From assembly GCF_001014975.1 (NCBI RefSeq), contig NZ_BBXA01000031.1:174755-238754 (forward strand): a DNA stretch of 64,000 nucleotides, written 5' to 3'. Both the position numbers and the translations under genes were made by a program. Below are positions 34,397 through 43,989 of the stretch, in pieces (within the stretch, counting starts at the first letter, position 1; every line of letters starts with the position of its first letter). The DNA is from Novosphingobium sp. MD-1 (GTDB taxonomy: Bacteria > Pseudomonadota > Alphaproteobacteria > Sphingomonadales > Sphingomonadaceae). The notes beneath the pieces are model-generated. The model searched no databases. It saw nothing but the letters and a program-made list of their open reading frames with translations, and was not told the origin of the DNA.

Positions 34397-34430
34397 TCCC
34401 CTCCCGTATGCGGGAGGGGCCGGGGGTGGG
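34397..34430 (+). repeat. GC-rich palindromic repeat, copy A
   Basis: CTCCCCTCCCGTATGCGGGA followed by a GGGG and GTGGG tail. It pairs with the inverted copy B to form a large hairpin in the accD-folC gap. Other copies lie at 53940 and 61700. Confidence 0.75.
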
Positions 34431-34456
34431 TCCGACACACGCGGCACCCGGCCCCG

Positions 34457-34490
34457 CCCACCCCAAACCCCTCCCGCATGCGGGAGGGGC
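34457..34490 (-). repeat. GC-rich palindromic repeat, copy B (inverted)
   Basis: The inner palindrome CCTCCCGCATGCGGGAGG is flanked by CCCACCCC, the inverse order of copy A. Its GGGAGGGG arm lies 4-11 bases before the likely folC start and may act as the ribosome site. Confidence 0.75.
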
Positions 34491-34492
34491 CT

Positions 34493-35803
34493 TTGACGCG
34501 CGACTTCGCCATTTCCGAAAACGCGGCGGTGCAGGCGCAGCTTGACCGACTGGGCGCGCTGTCGCTGCCGCAGGGCCGGTTCGGGCTGGATACCGCGCGC
34601 GAACTGCTCGCCCGCGTCGGCAACCCGCATTTCGCGCTGCCACCGGTATTCCATGTGGCCGGCACCAACGGCAAGGGATCGACCTGCACGTATCTGCGCT
34701 TCATGCTGGAGGCGCAGGGGCTGACGGTCCATTCCGCCACCAAGCCGCATCTGGTGCGCTACAACGAACGCATCCGCATCGCCGGTAAATTGATCGGCGA
34801 CGATCTGCTGGCCGCGCTGCTCCAGGAAGTGCTGGACGCGGCGGAAGACCTTGCCCCCAGCTTCTTCGAAGTGACCACGGTGGCGACGTTCCTGGCCTTC
34901 CACCGCATCCCGGCCGACGTCTGCGTGATCGAAACCGGGCTGGGCGGGCGGCTCGATGCCACCAACGTGCTGCCGACCGCGGCGGCGTGCGGCATCGCGA
35001 CGCTGGGGCTGGACCACGAAGGCTTCCTGCTGACGCCCGAAGCCGGCGTGCCCACCGATCCGCTGGCGCGCATCGCGTTCGAGAAGGCCAGCATCGCCAA
35101 GCCCGGCGTGCCGCTGGCGACGCAAGCCTATCCCGCTGCCGTGGCGCAATCGGTGCTGGATACGGCGGAAGCGATCGGCGCGCCGGTGATGATGCGCGGG
35201 CGCGACTGGAACGCCGAGATCGGCGATGCAATCGCCTATAGCGATGCGCACGGCTCGCTGACCCTGCCGCTGCCTGCCTTGCCCGGCAGCCACCAGGCGG
35301 ACAACGCCGCGCTCGCCGTGGCCATGCTGCGCCATCAGCAGGTCGTTGCTGTCTCGCCCGAAGCGATGGCGCGGGGCATCGCTGCCGCGCGCTGGCCCGC
35401 CCGGCTGCAACGGCTGGGCGCTGGCCCGCTTACCAGGTTGGCCGGCGCGCGGGCGGTGTGGCTCGACGGCGGGCACAACCCCGATGCCGGCCTCGCCATC
35501 GCCCGCCACTTCGCAGGCGGCCCGAAAATTCACCTGGTGACGGGCATGCTTGCGAACAAGGACCCGTCCGCGATCATCGCGCCGCTGGCGGATCGGTTGC
35601 TGTCGCTGTCGATCGTTCCCGCCCCGGGGCACGATGCGCACCGCCCGGAAGACTTCGCGCCGTTCACCACGCTGCCGGCGCGCAGCTTCGCCAACGTGGC
35701 CGAAGCGCTGGCCGCGCTGCCGCCCGAAGGCGACGTGCTGATCGCGGGATCGCTCTACCTTGCCGGCGATGTACTGCGGCGGAACGGGGAAGTGCCGGAT
35801 TAG
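34493..35803 (+). CDS. folC: Bifunctional folylpolyglutamate / dihydrofolate synthase
   Basis: A 436-residue Mur-ligase-related enzyme that adds glutamate to dihydropteroate and folates. It has the P-loop AGTNGKGSTCTYL, VIETGLGGRLDATNVL, LDHEGFLL and WLDGGHNPDAG. The start is uncertain: TTG at 34493 has GGGAGGGG just upstream, while ATG at 34478 falls inside a palindromic repeat. Either way the repeat shapes the initiation region. Last gene of the trpB-A-accD-folC operon. Confidence 0.93.
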   Translation: MTRDFAISENAAVQAQLDRLGALSLPQGRFGLDTARELLARVGNPHFALPPVFHVAGTNGKGSTCTYLRFMLEAQGLTVHSATKPHLVRYNERIRIAGKLIGDDLLAALLQEVLDAAEDLAPSFFEVTTVATFLAFHRIPADVCVIETGLGGRLDATNVLPTAAACGIATLGLDHEGFLLTPEAGVPTDPLARIAFEKASIAKPGVPLATQAYPAAVAQSVLDTAEAIGAPVMMRGRDWNAEIGDAIAYSDAHGSLTLPLPALPGSHQADNAALAVAMLRHQQVVAVSPEAMARGIAAARWPARLQRLGAGPLTRLAGARAVWLDGGHNPDAGLAIARHFAGGPKIHLVTGMLANKDPSAIIAPLADRLLSLSIVPAPGHDAHRPEDFAPFTTLPARSFANVAEALAALPPEGDVLIAGSLYLAGDVLRRNGEVPD

Positions 35804-37485
35804 GTTTCGACGGGTTCCGGCTTTGGCTCCCGGCTAACCCTCACCCATTCCAACAGTACAAAGAAAACGGCTACCAGCCCGGCCGCCGCGGTCCAGCGGA
35901 ATACCACGGCATAGCCGTAAGTATCGAAAGCCTCGCCTGCGATCCCGCGCCCTAGCGATCCGACGAGGAATGTCAGCGAGGAAAGCAGCGCGTACTGGAC
36001 TGCAGTGTAACTTTTGCTCACAATTCCCGACATATACGCGACGAACGCGGCACCCGCGATACCGGTGGATATGTTCTCGAAGCTGATCGCCAGCAGCAGG
36101 CGCACCATACGCTCGTCAAAGCCGAACAAGGCAAACAGGGCCTTCAAACCAATCGCGCCGCCCACCGCATCAATACCTGGCGAGCCCTCTGCGAGATCGG
36201 CGTAGACGAAATTGCCAAGAATCGGCAGGATCGCCCCGATCAGGATCGTGGGCATGCGCCCCAGACGGGCGAACAGATAGCCACCCAGGCTGATGCCGAA
36301 GATAGTCATGAAAATCCCGAAAACCTTGGAGGCAAACGCGACCTCCTCCTTCGAATACTTCAGGAATTCCAGATAGAACGGAAAAGCGAAGCTGCCCCAG
36401 ATATTGTAGCATAGCGTATAGGTCAGGATCATGCCGATCACGATCAGCACACCCCACCCCAGCCGGGCGGACAATTCGGCGAGCGGCGAGACCAGCGCCA
36501 CGTATAGGTGATTGCCAGCCGTGCGCACTGGTGAAACCCGCGGATCAGGTGCGGTCAGGGTCCATATCTGTCGAGCTTTCAACCAGTTGGTGGCGGCTGC
36601 GACAATCAGCGGCACGGCTACCGTCGCAAAAACAATCCACGGCCCGAACAGTCGTGTGAAATCGCCAACTGAAGGAAGAGGCCTCTGCGGATCGGACGGG
36701 GCGAGCATTCCCACCATGAAATGAATGATCGTGCCGATCGCCCACGCCCAGCTTACCCCTACGAACAGAAGGGCGACGGCACGAGTACGGGGCGAAAGCT
36801 CTCCACGCTGCGCCAATGCGGCGTGTAACAGCCCTTGTTCTGGGCGAGGCGTATCGGGCGCACGAAACGTGACAAACGCTATCAGGACGATCAGGCCAGC
36901 CATGAACATATAGACCAGCGACCATGACATCCGGCCCGCCATCAGTAACGCCAGTGCTCCGCCCACGATCGAGGCAATGCGATAACCGAACTGATAGATC
37001 GATGAGAGCAGTTCCACCGGCGTTTCTTCATCGGCGACATCAATGCGCCAAGCGTCAATAGCCACGTCCTGCGTTGCCGATGCCAAAGCGGCCATGAACG
37101 CAAAAAGCGCGAACACACCGATTGCATGCGCGGGATCGGTCACTGCCAATCCGAAGAAGCCTGCGACAAGCAAACCCTGGCAGAGGAGAATCCAGCTTTT
37201 GCGCCGGCCCAACCGATCCAGCCCCGGCAAACGGAAGCGGTCAACCAGCGGCGACCACAGAAACTTAAAGGAATAGGACAGGCCGATCCATGACAACACC
37301 CCTATCGTCGCCAGCTTCACGCCCACTTCGCCGAGCCAAGCATTCAGGGTACCGATCAGCAGCGCATACGGCAGGCCAGATGCAAAGCCGAACCCCAGCA
37401 TGGTTGCGGATTTGCGCTTCTGCAAAGCCAACCTGAGCAGGCGCCAGCCCTTGGGTCGGGGCACCGGCGCGGTAGGCGATGTCAT
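35800..37485 (-). CDS. ampG: AmpG-family muropeptide MFS permease
   Basis: A 561-residue transporter with about 12-14 membrane helices. The N-terminal sequence MLGFGFASGLPYALLIGTLNAWLGEVGV and LSYSFKFLWSPLVDRF matches AmpG, which imports anhydro-muropeptides from the periplasm for recycling and beta-lactamase signalling. SATQDVAIDAWRID is also family-typical. It overlaps the end of folC by four bases, tail to tail. It is less GC-rich than its neighbours, hinting at a different history. The start at 37485 has AAGGGA upstream. Confidence 0.88.
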   Translation of the reverse strand: MTSPTAPVPRPKGWRLLRLALQKRKSATMLGFGFASGLPYALLIGTLNAWLGEVGVKLATIGVLSWIGLSYSFKFLWSPLVDRFRLPGLDRLGRRKSWILLCQGLLVAGFFGLAVTDPAHAIGVFALFAFMAALASATQDVAIDAWRIDVADEETPVELLSSIYQFGYRIASIVGGALALLMAGRMSWSLVYMFMAGLIVLIAFVTFRAPDTPRPEQGLLHAALAQRGELSPRTRAVALLFVGVSWAWAIGTIIHFMVGMLAPSDPQRPLPSVGDFTRLFGPWIVFATVAVPLIVAAATNWLKARQIWTLTAPDPRVSPVRTAGNHLYVALVSPLAELSARLGWGVLIVIGMILTYTLCYNIWGSFAFPFYLEFLKYSKEEVAFASKVFGIFMTIFGISLGGYLFARLGRMPTILIGAILPILGNFVYADLAEGSPGIDAVGGAIGLKALFALFGFDERMVRLLLAISFENISTGIAGAAFVAYMSGIVSKSYTAVQYALLSSLTFLVGSLGRGIAGEAFDTYGYAVVFRWTAAAGLVAVFFVLLEWVRVSREPKPEPVET

Positions 37486-37579
37486 TCTGGTCCCTTCCGT
37501 CTGAGAATTTTTCTGATCACCCTAGCGGCCTTTCGGGGTATGCCTAGCCCCGACAACAAAAGATAGGGAAGAGGACCCC

Positions 37580-38719
37580 ATGGGACGCCCCACCGAAGGC
37601 CAGCTCGCGCTGGCGCATCAGGTTGCCGCCGGCGCCGGACAGCAGGCGTCCGCCATCGCCCATGTGCCCGCGTCCGCCTATGTCGATCCGGCGCATTTCG
37701 CGCGTGAGAAGGCCGCGCTCTTCGACCGGATGCCGCAAGTGCTGGCCCCTTCGGCGCTGCTGCCCGAACCCAACATGGCCGTGCCCCACGATGGCACCGG
37801 CCGGCCGCTGCTGATCGCGCGCGATGGCGAGGGCACGATCCGGGTGTTCCTCAACGTCTGCCGCCACCGGGGCACGCGACTGGTCGAAGGACAGGACGTG
37901 CACTGCGGCAAGCGCATGGTCTGCCCGTATCACGCGTGGACTTATGCCACCGACGGCCGCCTGCTTGCCCTGCCCCGCCCGGATACCTTCCCCGGCTTCG
38001 ACAAGGCGGCGCACGGCCTGGTCGAACTGCCGAGCCAAGAATCCGGCGGCCTGATTTGGTTCGCGCCCGCAGCCCCCGACGCCGATTTCGGTGACGCCGC
38101 GCGCGTGGGCGAGGACTTCGCCGCGGTGGGCCTCGCCGGCCAGCATCTCTATGCGCGGCGCACGCACCGGGTGGCGTCGAACTGGAAGCTGATCATGGAC
38201 GCCTTCCTGGAAAGCTACCATGTGCTGCGCCTGCACGCGGCGTCGATCGCACCGTTCTTCAAGGACGGCATCACCTCGGGCGACGAGATCGGGCCGCACA
38301 AGCGCTCGCTGGTCGGCCGCGCGGCGGAGATGGAGGGCGTGGACTTGTCCGACTGGGCGCAGCTGCGCGCGGTGGGCACGTTCGCCTACCAGCTCTTTCC
38401 CGCCACCGTGGTCGTGGTCAGCCCGGACTACGTGAACCTGATGACGATCATGCCGCAGGCGGTGGACCAGACGCTGGTCGAGGATTTCATGCTGATCCCC
38501 GAACCCCCGCGCGACGAGAAGGCGGAGAAGCACTGGCAAAAGAGCTGGAAGCTGCTCGACGGCCAGGTGTTCGGCGCGGAGGATTTCCGCGCGGCGGAAC
38601 TCGGCCAGCAGGGCCTTGCCAGCGGCGCCGTGGACCGGATCACGCTCGGCACGCTGGAAGCCGGCATCGCGCGCTTCCACGCGATCTGCGCGGAGCAGAT
38701 GGCGAAAGCCGGCCTCTGA
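37580..38719 (+). CDS. Rieske-type aromatic-ring-hydroxylating oxygenase, alpha subunit
   Basis: A 379-residue oxygenase. The Rieske cluster ligands are Cys94-x-His96 and Cys115-x2-His118 (VCRHRGTRL ... VCPYHAWTY). The catalytic domain carries the iron-site histidines in [16 protein letters not shown]. Such enzymes dihydroxylate or demethylate aromatic or quaternary ammonium compounds with electrons from a reductase; no beta subunit, ferredoxin or reductase gene is adjacent, so the substrate is unknown. An AGAGGA ribosome site precedes the ATG at 37580. Stands alone. Confidence 0.92.
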   Translation: MGRPTEGQLALAHQVAAGAGQQASAIAHVPASAYVDPAHFAREKAALFDRMPQVLAPSALLPEPNMAVPHDGTGRPLLIARDGEGTIRVFLNVCRHRGTRLVEGQDVHCGKRMVCPYHAWTYATDGRLLALPRPDTFPGFDKAAHGLVELPSQESGGLIWFAPAAPDADFGDAARVGEDFAAVGLAGQHLYARRTHRVASNWKLIMDAFLESYHVLRLHAASIAPFFKDGITSGDEIGPHKRSLVGRAAEMEGVDLSDWAQLRAVGTFAYQLFPATVVVVSPDYVNLMTIMPQAVDQTLVEDFMLIPEPPRDEKAEKHWQKSWKLLDGQVFGAEDFRAAELGQQGLASGAVDRITLGTLEAGIARFHAICAEQMAKAGL

Positions 38720-38733
38720 CCGCAAGAGCCGGG

Positions 38734-38762
38734 GTGACGCGCGCGCCAAGCGCGCGTAAGGG
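38734..38762 (+). promoter_or_regulatory. Predicted leaderless promoter of the pseudouridine synthase gene
   Basis: GTGACG (38734-38739), 17-base spacer, TAAGGG (38757-38762), six bases to the ATG at 38769. Confidence 0.45.
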
Positions 38763-38768
38763 CGGGGC

Positions 38769-39661
<893 letters not shown>

Positions 39662-39665
<4 letters not shown>

Positions 39666-40207
39666 GGATCATCGCCGGAGAATGGCGCGGCCGGCCGCTG
39701 CGCGCGCCCGAGGGCGACGCCACCCGCCCCACGGCGGACCGCACGCGCGAGACGCTGTTCTCGATGCTGACCAGCCGGCTCGGCAGTTTCGAAGGGCTGA
39801 CGGTGGCCGATCTCTTCGCGGGATCGGGCGCGCTGGGGCTGGAGGCACTGTCACGCGGCGCGGAGAAGGCGATCTTTGTCGAACAGGCCCCGCCCGCGAT
39901 CCGCGCGATCCGCGCCAATATTGCCGCGTTGCACGCCCAGCCGAAGTGCGATGTGCGCGCGGCGTCGGTGCTGACGTTGGGGCCGGTCAAGGAACCCGTC
40001 GACCTGGTCCTGCTCGATCCGCCTTACGGCACCGGCGCGGGTGCGGTCGCGATCGACCGGCTGGTGCGGCTCGGCTGGATCGGCGAAGCCACGTGGATCA
40101 GTCTGGAAACCGCCGCCAACGAACAACCGCAGATCCGCGCGTGCGAGGTCGATGCCGAACGCAAGGTGGGCAAGGCGCTGCTGACCCTGCTGCGCCTCAA
40201 GAGCTGA
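39662..40207 (+). CDS. rsmD: 16S rRNA (guanine(966)-N2)-methyltransferase
   Basis: A 181-residue SAM-dependent methyltransferase. It begins MRIIAGEWRGRPLRAP, continues RPTADRTRETLFSML, VADLFAGSGALGLEALSRGA (SAM loop) and the catalytic LVLLDPPYGTG. Together with the preceding pseudouridine synthase it modifies the ribosome. It ends 11 bases before the convergent transporter gene; a short inverted repeat GCTGACG / CGTCAGC at 40203-40223 covers both ends. Confidence 0.95.
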
Positions 40208-40218
40208 CGGAACAGGCG

Positions 40219-41487
40219 TCAGCAGGCCTTGCGGCCGAACAGCACGCCCGCCAGCGTCAGGCTGCCCGCCACGGTCAGAAACAGCCCGACGTAGGCGGTG
40301 CCGCCCTGCTGGGCGAGGTACTGCGCGGCAAACGGCGCCATCGCCCCGCCGATGATCCCGCCGACGTTGAACGCCACGGATATCCCGGTGTAGCGCACCG
40401 GCACGGCATAGAGCGTGGGCAGCCACGCGCCGAGCGGGCCATAGGTAAGCCCCATCACCAGCAGCGCGGCGGCCAGCGTCAGGAACACCAGCGGCAACGA
40501 GCCTGATCCCAGCCCCGCGCCGAACACCAGCCCGATCACCGCCGTCAGCGCCGCGCCCTTGGCCAGCACGTTGCGGGCGCTGGTCCGGTCCGCCCACCAG
40601 CCGGCGAGCAGGATGCCGATGGCGAGGAACGTGTTCGCACCCAGCTGCACCATCAGGAACGCCTCGCGCGAATAGCCGAGGGTCTTGGTGCCGAAGCTCA
40701 GCGCGAACGTGGTCGCAAGGTAGAAGATCGCGAAACAGGCGACCACGCCCGCGATCCCGGCGATCACCGCGCCGGCATGATCCGCGAACAGCCGGCCGAT
40801 CGGCACGCGCGGCGGCGGCGCGGTTTCCAGCGCGGCGCGGAACGCCGCCGTCTCGCCGATCCTCAGCCGCACCCACAGACCCAGCCCCACCAGCAGTGCC
40901 GAAGCCAGGAACGGAATGCGCCAGCCCCATGCCGCGAAATCGGCGTCCGAAAGGTTCACCGCCAGGATCAGGAACAGGCCATTGGCGGCAAGGAAGCCCA
41001 GCGGCGCACCCAGCTGCGGCGCGGAGCCGAACCGCGCTTCCCACCCCTTCGGCGCGTTCTCCACGGCCAGCAGCGAGGCCCCGCCCCATTCGCCGCCAAG
41101 CCCGAAGCCCTGCCCGAAGCGCAGCAGGCACAGCAGCGCGGGCGCGATCGGCCCGGCCATGGCATACGTCGGCAGGAAGGCGATCAGCAGCGTGGAGAGC
41201 CCCATCAGCATCAGCGAGGCGACCAGCGTGGACTTGCGGCCCACCCGGTCCCCGAAATGCCCGAACGCAATCGCGCCCACCGGCCGTGCGAAAAACGCCA
41301 GGCCAAAGGTCATGAACGAGGCCAGGGTCTGCGCCGCCTCAGACTCTGCCGGAAAGAACAGCGGACCGATCACCAGCGCCGCAGCCGTGGCATAGACGTA
41401 GAAGTCATAGAACTCGACCGCCGTGCCGACGAGGCTGGCCGTCAGGATGCGGGCGTGCTGGCGGATCGGATGCGCGGTGGACGTCAT
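40219..41487 (-). CDS. MHS-family MFS transporter
   Basis: A 422-residue, 12-helix transporter of the metabolite:H+ symporter family. It shows the family start [32 protein letters not shown], the loop motif [14 protein letters not shown], and [15 protein letters not shown]. Relatives carry dicarboxylates, shikimate, proline or betaine; the substrate is not readable. The ATG at 41487 is preferred; a GTG at 41517 would add ten residues. Confidence 0.88.
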   Translation of the reverse strand: MTSTAHPIRQHARILTASLVGTAVEFYDFYVYATAAALVIGPLFFPAESEAAQTLASFMTFGLAFFARPVGAIAFGHFGDRVGRKSTLVASLMLMGLSTLLIAFLPTYAMAGPIAPALLCLLRFGQGFGLGGEWGGASLLAVENAPKGWEARFGSAPQLGAPLGFLAANGLFLILAVNLSDADFAAWGWRIPFLASALLVGLGLWVRLRIGETAAFRAALETAPPPRVPIGRLFADHAGAVIAGIAGVVACFAIFYLATTFALSFGTKTLGYSREAFLMVQLGANTFLAIGILLAGWWADRTSARNVLAKGAALTAVIGLVFGAGLGSGSLPLVFLTLAAALLVMGLTYGPLGAWLPTLYAVPVRYTGISVAFNVGGIIGGAMAPFAAQYLAQQGGTAYVGLFLTVAGSLTLAGVLFGRKAC

Positions 41488-41664
41488 GGGCCGCTTCGTT
41501 CGGCGCGGGGTGGGCACTTGTCAAGAATCCGGCGAACTGCACGACCGTCGCCGCCTCTGCGAAATCACGTATCCCGGCATTCAGCCAATCACAGCGCGCT
41601 TTCCCTAGAGAGATGCGGAACAGGCCGCGCGAAGGCTTCGCGGCCCGGCACCGAGGGTAACGAC

Positions 41665-43110
41665 GTGAACATGCTGAACTGGTTCGAGAAGCAGGCTCCC
41701 ATCCGCGAGAAATTCCGCGCCCTGCTGTTCGTGCATACGGGCCTTGCCGTTCTCGGCCTGCTGGCGACACTCTGGGTGGGCCTGGGCGGCGGGCTGATCC
41801 TGCCGCTGATCGCCTCGACCGTCGTCGTCGCGCTTTCGGCCGCGGCCGTGATCGTCAGCGGCGAACGCATCTGCACGCCTTACGTGAACACCGTCGTCCG
41901 CATGGAAGCGCTCGCCCGCGGCGATCTCGACAGCCCGATCCACTATACCAACCATACCGACTGCGTCGGCCGGATGACCAAGGCGATGAGCGTATTCCGC
42001 GAAAACGCGCTGGACTTGCGATCCTCTTCCGCAACCCGTGACACGGTGAGCACTGCCCTGAGCGAGGCCCTGTCGCATCTTGCCCAGGCCGATCTGTCCT
42101 ATCGCATCGATACCGGCTTCCCGGAATCGCAAGAGCAGATCCGCTGCGATTTCAACCGCGCCGCCGAAGCGCTGGCGGGTACGCTGTCCTCCGTCGCCAC
42201 CTCCGCCATCTCGATCGACAGCAGTTCGGGCCAGATCCGCACCGCGTCGGACGACCTGGCCGCGCGCACCGAGCAACAGGCCGCCTCGATCGCCAAGGCC
42301 AGCGAATCCATGCGGGCCGTCACCGCGCTGGTCGAACAGAACGCCGGCAGCGTGGCCGATGTCGACAAGTCGATCGCGGATGCCCATCGAGGCGCCACGC
42401 AGGGCGGCGAAGTAGTGGAACAGGCGGTGGCTGCGATGACCATGATCCAGAAATCGTCGCAGGAAATCACTCAGATCATCAACGTGATCGATGGCATCGC
42501 CTTCCAGACCAATCTCCTCGCGCTCAACGCCGGGGTGGAAGCCGCCCGCGCGGGCGATGCCGGCAAGGGCTTTGCCGTCGTCGCCAACGAAGTGCGCGCC
42601 CTGGCGCAGCGTTCCGCCGATGCCGCGCGGGAGATCAAGGATCTCATCACCAACAGCAGCGATCATGTGAACCAGGGCGTGGCGCTGGTCGGCGAAACCG
42701 GCCGCGCGCTGGGGCAGATCGTGACGCGCGTGGGCGAAGTCAGTCAGCTGACCAAGACCATCGCCGAATCCGCGCGGCAGCAGTCGGAAATGCTGCGCGA
42801 CGTGAACGAAACGGTAGCCCAGATCGACCTCATGACGCAGCAGAACGCCGCCATGGTCGAAGAAAGCACTGCCGCATCGCGCAGTCTGGCGCAGCAGGCG
42901 GGCAATCTTTCGGCACTGGTGGCGCACTTCAACACGGCGGGCGGGCAAGCACCGAGGCCGCCCGCACCGTCCGCCGAGATCGTCGTGCTTGCACCACCGC
43001 CGCCTGTCGCTGAACCCTTGGAGATCGTCGAGCGCGCGCTGCCGGCACCCACGCACGGCAACCTCGCCCTGAAAGGGTCCGACGATACGCAGGACTGGAG
43101 CGAATTCTGA
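41665..43110 (+). CDS. Methyl-accepting chemotaxis protein (membrane-bound)
   Basis: A 481-residue receptor. Two adjacent membrane helices ([23 protein letters not shown] and [21 protein letters not shown]) are separated by only a few residues, so there is no real periplasmic sensor. A HAMP-like region ([22 protein letters not shown]) follows, then the signalling domain with [37 protein letters not shown]-terminal tail is proline-rich. The signal is probably detected at or inside the membrane. GTG at 41665 or ATG at 41671 may start it; GAGGG favours the GTG. Confidence 0.9.
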   Translation: MNMLNWFEKQAPIREKFRALLFVHTGLAVLGLLATLWVGLGGGLILPLIASTVVVALSAAAVIVSGERICTPYVNTVVRMEALARGDLDSPIHYTNHTDCVGRMTKAMSVFRENALDLRSSSATRDTVSTALSEALSHLAQADLSYRIDTGFPESQEQIRCDFNRAAEALAGTLSSVATSAISIDSSSGQIRTASDDLAARTEQQAASIAKASESMRAVTALVEQNAGSVADVDKSIADAHRGATQGGEVVEQAVAAMTMIQKSSQEITQIINVIDGIAFQTNLLALNAGVEAARAGDAGKGFAVVANEVRALAQRSADAAREIKDLITNSSDHVNQGVALVGETGRALGQIVTRVGEVSQLTKTIAESARQQSEMLRDVNETVAQIDLMTQQNAAMVEESTAASRSLAQQAGNLSALVAHFNTAGGQAPRPPAPSAEIVVLAPPPPVAEPLEIVERALPAPTHGNLALKGSDDTQDWSEF

Positions 43111-43156
43111 AATCCGGCATCAACTCGGGGCGCTGCAGCCGCAGGGCGGGCAGCGC

Positions 43157-43189
43157 GAAGGGCGCCGGAGTGATCCGGCGCCCTTCCTT
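43157..43189 (+). terminator. Terminator of the membrane chemoreceptor gene
   Basis: GAAGGGCGCCGGA pairs with TCCGGCGCCCTTC around GTGA, followed by a weak CTTC tract. It lies between convergent genes and could serve both. Confidence 0.7.
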
Positions 43190-43224
43190 CAGGCCCGACC
43201 CGAAGGGCCTTCAACTGTCAGAGG

Positions 43225-43812
43225 TCAGACGCCGCCACGGTTCCGGCAGCTGTCCTGCACCGTCTTCGAACACAGCGGATAGGCCTTGGCCGCGGCGCCA
43301 TCAGCCGAAGCCATGTTCCCGCGCGGTGCCGCTTCCGACGGGGCATCGGCCGTGGCGGCCGGTGGCGCGGAGGCGGGAGCCGCCGCAGCCGACGGCTTGC
43401 CGCTCACCTGGGCCACGATCGTCGGCCACACCTGTTCACGCTGATCGGGCGTCATGGCGAAGACCTGGCCCCGTTGCTGATCGCTCAGCGCCCACCAGCC
43501 CGCCTGGCGATCCGGCGCCAGCGACCAGAAATATTCCTGCTGGCTGGCCGGCCACGCGTCGTACTTGGCCTTCTTGTCCGCCGGCCATGCATCGTACTGC
43601 GCCTTCTGCTCGGCGCTGGGGCTGAACGTGGTGGTGGCGGTCGAAGCGTCCGCAGAGGAAGCCGGCGAAGTGGCCGCTTCCGGAGTCGCCGCTTCGGGGG
43701 GAACGGGTGCCGTGGTATCGGCGGGCGGAGGAGTGGTGGCCTGCGCAAGCGCGGCGGCAGGCAGGGCGGCGGTTGCGAGCGCAAGCGCACTCACGCACAG
43801 AAACTTACGCAT
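43225..43812 (-). CDS. Secreted protein with six 11-residue repeats
   Basis: A 195-residue exported protein: signal peptide (FLCVSALALATAALPAAALAQ), a Pro/Ala/Thr-rich linker, a repeat block at about residues 76-141, and a second Ala/Pro-rich linker ending in CSKTVQDSCRNRG. The block divides into six consecutive 11-residue units, including KAQYDAWPADK, KAKYDAWPASQ, QEYFWSLAPDR, QAGWWALSDQQ and RGQVFAMTPDQ, with aromatic residues in register. No known family is certain; the unit recalls LSPEQR-type repeats of DUF3106. An AGGAG ribosome site precedes the ATG at 43812. Confidence 0.8.
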   Translation of the reverse strand: MRKFLCVSALALATAALPAAALAQATTPPPADTTAPVPPEAATPEAATSPASSADASTATTTFSPSAEQKAQYDAWPADKKAKYDAWPASQQEYFWSLAPDRQAGWWALSDQQRGQVFAMTPDQREQVWPTIVAQVSGKPSAAAAPASAPPAATADAPSEAAPRGNMASADGAAAKAYPLCSKTVQDSCRNRGGV

Positions 43813-43954
43813 TTTCAATCTCCTGCTGTCGTCAGGTACTGTGAACAAGCTACGCACGGCCCCTGCCTGCGATCCCGCCAAAGCGGCGGAACGTGCCTTT
43901 CGCGCCGACGAGCCGAACCGTGACGGAAACCGGGCACGACGGGCCGAATGATCG

Positions 43955-43983
43955 TTGCGACGACCTGTTTTGGTCCCTATCTG
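43955..43983 (+). promoter_or_regulatory. Predicted leaderless promoter of uvrD-type helicase gene
   Basis: TTGCGA (43955-43960), 17-base spacer, TATCTG (43978-43983), six bases to the ATG at 43990. This also fixes the start against an upstream ATG at 43948. Confidence 0.5.
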
Positions 43984-43989
43984 TTCACG

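Noticed and set aside
40203..40223. Short inverted repeat between rsmD and the MFS gene as a terminator
   Set aside because: Seven-base stem with no T-tract on either strand; too weak to call.
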